DNA of 64,000 nt, taken from positions 29,450-93,449 of the forward strand of contig JAIETL010000059.1 of the NCBI GenBank assembly GCA_019745195.1, read 5' to 3'. The DNA comes from Beijerinckiaceae bacterium (GTDB taxonomy: Bacteria; Pseudomonadota; Alphaproteobacteria; Rhizobiales; Beijerinckiaceae). The notes under the pieces were generated by a model, which was not told the DNA's origin, did not search any database, and was given only the letters and a program-made list of their open reading frames with translations. This document shows, piece by piece, positions 60,012 to 64,000 of this stretch. Positions within the stretch are counted from its first letter, which is position 1. Each line of letters starts with the position of its first letter. Made by a program: the position numbers and the translations under genes.

Positions 60012-60980
60012 ATGAGCGTCATCGCCGCCTACTATTACAAAGACGGCAAGCGTATCCGGGAAATCGCGATCGACGAGCGCGTCCAGCTGGGCGAGGATCG
60101 CTCGGGGTTCTGTTGGATCGCGCTTCTCGATCCGACGGCGGGCGAGCTTCAAGCGATCCAGGCGACCTATCACCTTCATCCGTTGGCCATCGACAACGCG
60201 ATGCATCCCCTCTGCCCGCCCAAGCTGGAGGTCTACAACGACGAGCTTTACGTCGTCGCTCAGACCGCCGAGCTGGTCGGTGACGAGATCCGCTATGGCA
60301 AGATGGCGATCTTCACCGGGCACAATCATCTCATCAGCGTACGGCACGGCAACGCCGGAGCCCTCGGCGACCTTCGGGAGCAGCTCGAAGCTTCGCCGGC
60401 GCCCTTCGCGAAGGGGGTCGACTACGTACTCCACGCAATCCTGCACCGGATCGTCGACCGATATCTGCCGATCTTCGAAATGATCGAGGACGACGTTCTG
60501 GAGATGGAGAGACGGTCGCTGGACGACTTTCTCGGGCGAAAGGAAGTCGCCCGTATCTTCCAACTGAGGTCCGAACTCACGCGCTTCCAACGTACGCTCG
60601 GAGCTATGGGCGAACTGGTGCGAAAGCTCGTTCGCGGTCACTTTCCCTGCATCACCGCCGAAGTCAGTCCCTACTTCAGCGACGTCGCCGACCATCTCCA
60701 TCGTGTGCAGTCCATGGTCGACGGTCTTCTTCAGGTTCTGTCCACCGTCTTCGAGGCCAGCAGCCTTCTGGAAGCGCAGCGGACCGGCGTCATCACACGC
60801 CAGTTGGCGGCCTGGGCGGCGATACTGGCGGTCCCGACCGCGATCGCCGGCATCTACGGCATGAACTTCAAGAACATGCCGGAACTGGACACCGCCTACG
60901 GCTACTTCGTCGTACTCGGGGTGATAGCGTTGTGCTGCCTCTTCCTCTTCGTGCGCTTCAAACGGGCGAAGTGGCTATGA
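60012..60980 (+). CDS. corA: CorA-type magnesium/cobalt transporter
   Basis: C-terminal GIYGMNFKNMPELDTAYGYF GMN motif. Confidence 0.9.
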   Translation: MSVIAAYYYKDGKRIREIAIDERVQLGEDRSGFCWIALLDPTAGELQAIQATYHLHPLAIDNAMHPLCPPKLEVYNDELYVVAQTAELVGDEIRYGKMAIFTGHNHLISVRHGNAGALGDLREQLEASPAPFAKGVDYVLHAILHRIVDRYLPIFEMIEDDVLEMERRSLDDFLGRKEVARIFQLRSELTRFQRTLGAMGELVRKLVRGHFPCITAEVSPYFSDVADHLHRVQSMVDGLLQVLSTVFEASSLLEAQRTGVITRQLAAWAAILAVPTAIAGIYGMNFKNMPELDTAYGYFVVLGVIALCCLFLFVRFKRAKWL

Positions 60981-61050
60981 AGACCGCGGCTCGCCTCATC
61001 GGACGCAACTCGACGGTTTCCAGCGCACAACGCTTGGCAAAGGTACACCC

Positions 61051-61623
61051 ATGACAGCTCAAGTAACGGACGTTCTCGAGGCCGTGCAGTCCTTCATCGC
61101 CAAGGGCTACGACCGAGAGTACCGCGTAAAGAACGGAAACCTCGTCGATCTCGAGTTCGGATCGCCCCTGGATGCGTGTTCCATGCACGTCGACGCGGCA
61201 TTGCGCCTCGAAAGCGGGGACGATGCCGAAGACGCTTCCAACATCTACGCGATCACCGATCCGGCGACCGGGCACAAGGGTCTGTTGATCGACGCGTTCG
61301 ACGTGTTCGACGAGATATGCCATCGCGACTTTTCCGAGCGACTGGTGGCGCGTCGGGAAACGGCGCCGGCGGGCGACCAGGACGTGCCGAGCAAGCACGG
61401 ACTGCGCAAGGTCTACAAGACCGAGTTCGAGCTCGATCCCGAGCGATACGTTCTCCGCGAAGGCTTTCCGGACTTCCCGCCATGCCCGTTCGGCGAGTCC
61501 TTCAGCATCCTCGGCTTCGACACCGCCGAGCAATCCTACGTCTGGCTCGTCACGAGCATCATCAAGGACTCTCGGCTGATCAGGATCCCCTACCAGGGAG
61601 AGGACGTCGTCACCGACGAATAG
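61051..61623 (+). CDS. hypothetical protein, small PRPP-synthetase-like family suspected
   Basis: VLEAVQSFIAKGYDREYRVKNGNLVDLEFG...NIYAITDPATGHKGLLIDAFDVF; family from memory. Confidence 0.5.
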   Translation: MTAQVTDVLEAVQSFIAKGYDREYRVKNGNLVDLEFGSPLDACSMHVDAALRLESGDDAEDASNIYAITDPATGHKGLLIDAFDVFDEICHRDFSERLVARRETAPAGDQDVPSKHGLRKVYKTEFELDPERYVLREGFPDFPPCPFGESFSILGFDTAEQSYVWLVTSIIKDSRLIRIPYQGEDVVTDE

Positions 61624-61712
61624 CGACGTCGGAGCGCCAATGGCGTCCGCTCCCGAAGTCACCGACCGGCCAACTTAGCCATTTCGATCACCCGAATACA
61701 AAGAGATGAATC

Positions 61713-62162
61713 ATGGATTGGAATAAGGACCACCTCCGGGACACCATGCTTTCGCTGGAAACCGCGGCGCTGCGTAGCGCCCGCGAAAATTACCTGAATT
61801 ATGTCTCCACCGCTCGCGTCGACCGGACGGAACCGGTCGAGAACGACGAGTTGGCTCAAGCCGAAGTCGCGAGCGACTTCGCCGAGGCCCTCGACGACAC
61901 GCTCGACGACTACGCCGACAAGCTCGAAAAACTCAGGACGATCGATTTCGGACCGAAGTCTACGGTCGGCGAAGGCGCGGTCGTCAAGCTGTCCGGCCGC
62001 TACTTCGTGATCGCGGTGTCGACGGGCAAGTTCACCTGTCGTGGGCGGGAGTTCATGGGCATTTCCACGATGGCGCCTATCTTCGAGGCCCTCGAAGGCG
62101 CCCGTGCAGGGGAAACCGTCCGGTTCAACGGTCGGGACCTCATCCTAGAAGAAGTTGAATAA
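61713..62162 (+). CDS. hypothetical protein, C-terminus GreA-C-like
   Basis: FGPKSTVGEGAVVKLSGRYFVIAVSTGKFTCRGREFMGISTMAPIFEALEGARAGETVRFNGRDLILEEVE. Confidence 0.5.
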   Translation: MDWNKDHLRDTMLSLETAALRSARENYLNYVSTARVDRTEPVENDELAQAEVASDFAEALDDTLDDYADKLEKLRTIDFGPKSTVGEGAVVKLSGRYFVIAVSTGKFTCRGREFMGISTMAPIFEALEGARAGETVRFNGRDLILEEVE

Positions 62163-62202
62163 CCGCACTCGCGCCAGCCCATCAAGCGAACTGGAGACAC
62201 CG

Positions 62203-63216
62203 ATGAAAGCCGTTGGTTACAAGGTCCCGGGCCCCATCGCCGAGGACACCGCGCTGGTCGACATCGATCTGCCTCGGCCCGTCGCCGCGGGACACGACAT
62301 CCTGGTCGAGGTGAAGGCCGTCTCGGTCAACCCGGTCGACTACAAGGTCCGCAAGAGCACGCCGCCCGCGGACGGCGATTGGAAGGTTCTGGGTTGGGAT
62401 GCCGCCGGGATCGTGAGCGAGGTCGGTCATGACGCGAAGCGGTTCAAGGTGGGGGACGAGGTCTATTACGCCGGATCGATCACGCGGCCCGGCACCAACG
62501 CCGAGTTCCATCTCGTCGACGCCCGGATCGTCGGTCGCAAACCCGCGTCGCTGTCCTGGGCGGAAGCGGCGGCGCTGCCTCTGACGACGCTGACGGCCTG
62601 GGAGGCGATGTTCGACCGCCTCGACGTGCAGAAGCCCGTTCCCGGCGCTGCGCAGGCGATCCTCATCATCGGTGGCGCCGGCGGGGTCGGGTCGATCGCC
62701 GTCCAGATCGCGCGACAGCGCACGGACCTCACCGTCATCGCGACCGCCTCTCGACCGGAAACCAATGAGTGGGTGAAGGGGCTCGGCGCTCACCACGTCG
62801 TCGACCATTCCCGTCCGCTCGCCGCGCAGATCGCCGAGCTCGGCATCGGCGCTCCCGCTTTCGTCTTTTCGACCACGCATACCGAGCAGCATGGCGCCGA
62901 CATCGCGGAACTGATCGCACCGCAGGGACGGTTCGCATTGATCGACGATCCCAAGGGATTCGACATGATGGTGTTCAAGCGCAAGGCGGTGTCGATCCAC
63001 CACGAGCTGATGTTCACGAGGTCGATCTACGGCACGCCCGACATGGACGAGCAGGGCAAGATCCTCGATGCGATGGCGGTCCTCGTCGACGCCGGCAAGA
63101 TACGCACGACGCTGACCCAGCGACTGTCGCCGATCAACGCCGCCAACCTGAAGACCGTGCATGCGCTGATCGAAAGCGGCGCGGCGAAAGGCAAGATCGT
63201 CCTCGAAGGCTTCTGA
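62203..63216 (+). CDS. zinc-binding-type alcohol dehydrogenase/quinone oxidoreductase family
   Basis: VKAVSVNPVDYKVRK, VLGWDAAGIVSEVG, LIIGGAGGVGSIAVQIAR. Confidence 0.95.
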   Translation: MKAVGYKVPGPIAEDTALVDIDLPRPVAAGHDILVEVKAVSVNPVDYKVRKSTPPADGDWKVLGWDAAGIVSEVGHDAKRFKVGDEVYYAGSITRPGTNAEFHLVDARIVGRKPASLSWAEAAALPLTTLTAWEAMFDRLDVQKPVPGAAQAILIIGGAGGVGSIAVQIARQRTDLTVIATASRPETNEWVKGLGAHHVVDHSRPLAAQIAELGIGAPAFVFSTTHTEQHGADIAELIAPQGRFALIDDPKGFDMMVFKRKAVSIHHELMFTRSIYGTPDMDEQGKILDAMAVLVDAGKIRTTLTQRLSPINAANLKTVHALIESGAAKGKIVLEGF

Positions 63217-63286
63217 CGACCGAGACCATCGACAACTTCTCCGACCTCACGACTGCCGGGCGAAAAGCCTCGGCGAAGGGAATCCC

Positions 63287-63718
63287 ATGACCAAATCCAT
63301 AGCCACCGCCTCGATCAATCGCGAAACCGCGGTCGCACTCATCGACGCGGCGATCGCCGCGGCCCGTGTGATCGGCATCCCCGCTGCCGTCGCAGTCGTC
63401 GACGCCACCGGTAACCTGCGCGCGTTCGAGCGCACCGACGACGCGCCGTTCCTCACGGTGGATGTCGCCATCGACAAGGCCTGGAGCTCCGCCTCGTTCG
63501 GGTTCCCGACCCATGTCTGGAACGACTACGTGACCAACGACCCGAAGGTGGCGCCGCTGGCCTATCGCCCGCGGATGGTCGCCGTCGGCGGCGGCTATCC
63601 GATCCTGGAGGACGGTAAGTTGATCGGCGGGATCGGCATCTCCGGGGGCACCTATCAGCAGGACCAGGACGCGTGCGTCGAGGCCCTGCAGAAAATCGGG
63701 TTCCAGCTGCCGGCCTGA
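63287..63718 (+). CDS. GlcG/HbpS family heme-binding-like protein
   Basis: AAARVIGIPAAVAVVDATGNLRAFERTDDAPFLTVDVAIDKAWSSASFG...GGGYPILEDGKLIGGIGISGG. Confidence 0.9.
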   Translation: MTKSIATASINRETAVALIDAAIAAARVIGIPAAVAVVDATGNLRAFERTDDAPFLTVDVAIDKAWSSASFGFPTHVWNDYVTNDPKVAPLAYRPRMVAVGGGYPILEDGKLIGGIGISGGTYQQDQDACVEALQKIGFQLPA

Positions 63719-63783
63719 CCACCGGCCGGCCGTTGCCGCTGGCGATGGCCGGCAGACCCAACCTCCTCATGAAAGGTCCATCG

Positions 63784-63960
63784 ATGGAAGCGTTCGTCGT
63801 CTTCACCCGGGAAGAGACCACCGACCCCCAAGAACTCGCGGCTTATTCAGCGGGCGTCGGGCCATCGTTCGATGGCCACGACGTGACCTTTCTCGCCGCC
63901 TATGGCGCGATGGAGCACTTGGATGCAGATTCCGACGCGACCGGCCGGGTAATCCAATAA
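63784..63960 (+). pseudogene. DUF1330-like protein, apparently 3'-truncated
   Basis: MEAFVVFTREETTDPQELAAYSAGVGPSF...VTFLAAYGAMEHLDADSDATGRVIQ then stop; expected remaining domain is missing. Confidence 0.45.
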
Positions 63961-64000
63961 TTAACCGGCCACTGTTCCGAGAATTAACCGGTCGGGATTC

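Overview
GC-rich alphaproteobacterial-type DNA, inferred from codon usage, MucR, IorAB and an Anbu-like gene. Three zones are visible. (1) About 1-7.3 kb: LysR (partial), CPA2 cation/proton antiporter, two c-type cytochromes and an IorAB-type molybdenum hydroxylase. (2) About 7.5-31 kb: an accessory island of small orphan genes mostly on the + strand, with a protease-less Lon-like AAA ATPase, a 1360-aa PrimPol plus helicase-like protein, a Shedu (SduA, DUF4263) defence gene, a decayed D12 adenine methylase and decayed umuD/umuC. It has no recognisable integrase, phage structural genes or conjugation genes. (3) About 31-64 kb: RidA, LysR, HU, MucR and Anbu-like genes, then a dense sulfur/methionine-redox repair region (3 msrA, 2 msrB, trxB, peroxiredoxin, glutaredoxin, YghU, OsmC fusion, YeeE/YedE, RclC-like DUF417, MarR and LysR regulators). 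The most unusual signals are: two families of duplicated, structurally conserved 5' leader elements at 23.3-26.8 kb; an AT-rich iteron/operator-like block at 24.35-24.48 kb; a Shine-Dalgarno sequence buried in a hairpin ahead of the AAA ATPase; SSB-tip-like C-termini encoded just upstream of one leader family; and a 13-bp palindrome (ATGCGTTRCGCAT) recurring at three promoters of the redox region. All calls come from reading the sequence; no searches were run.
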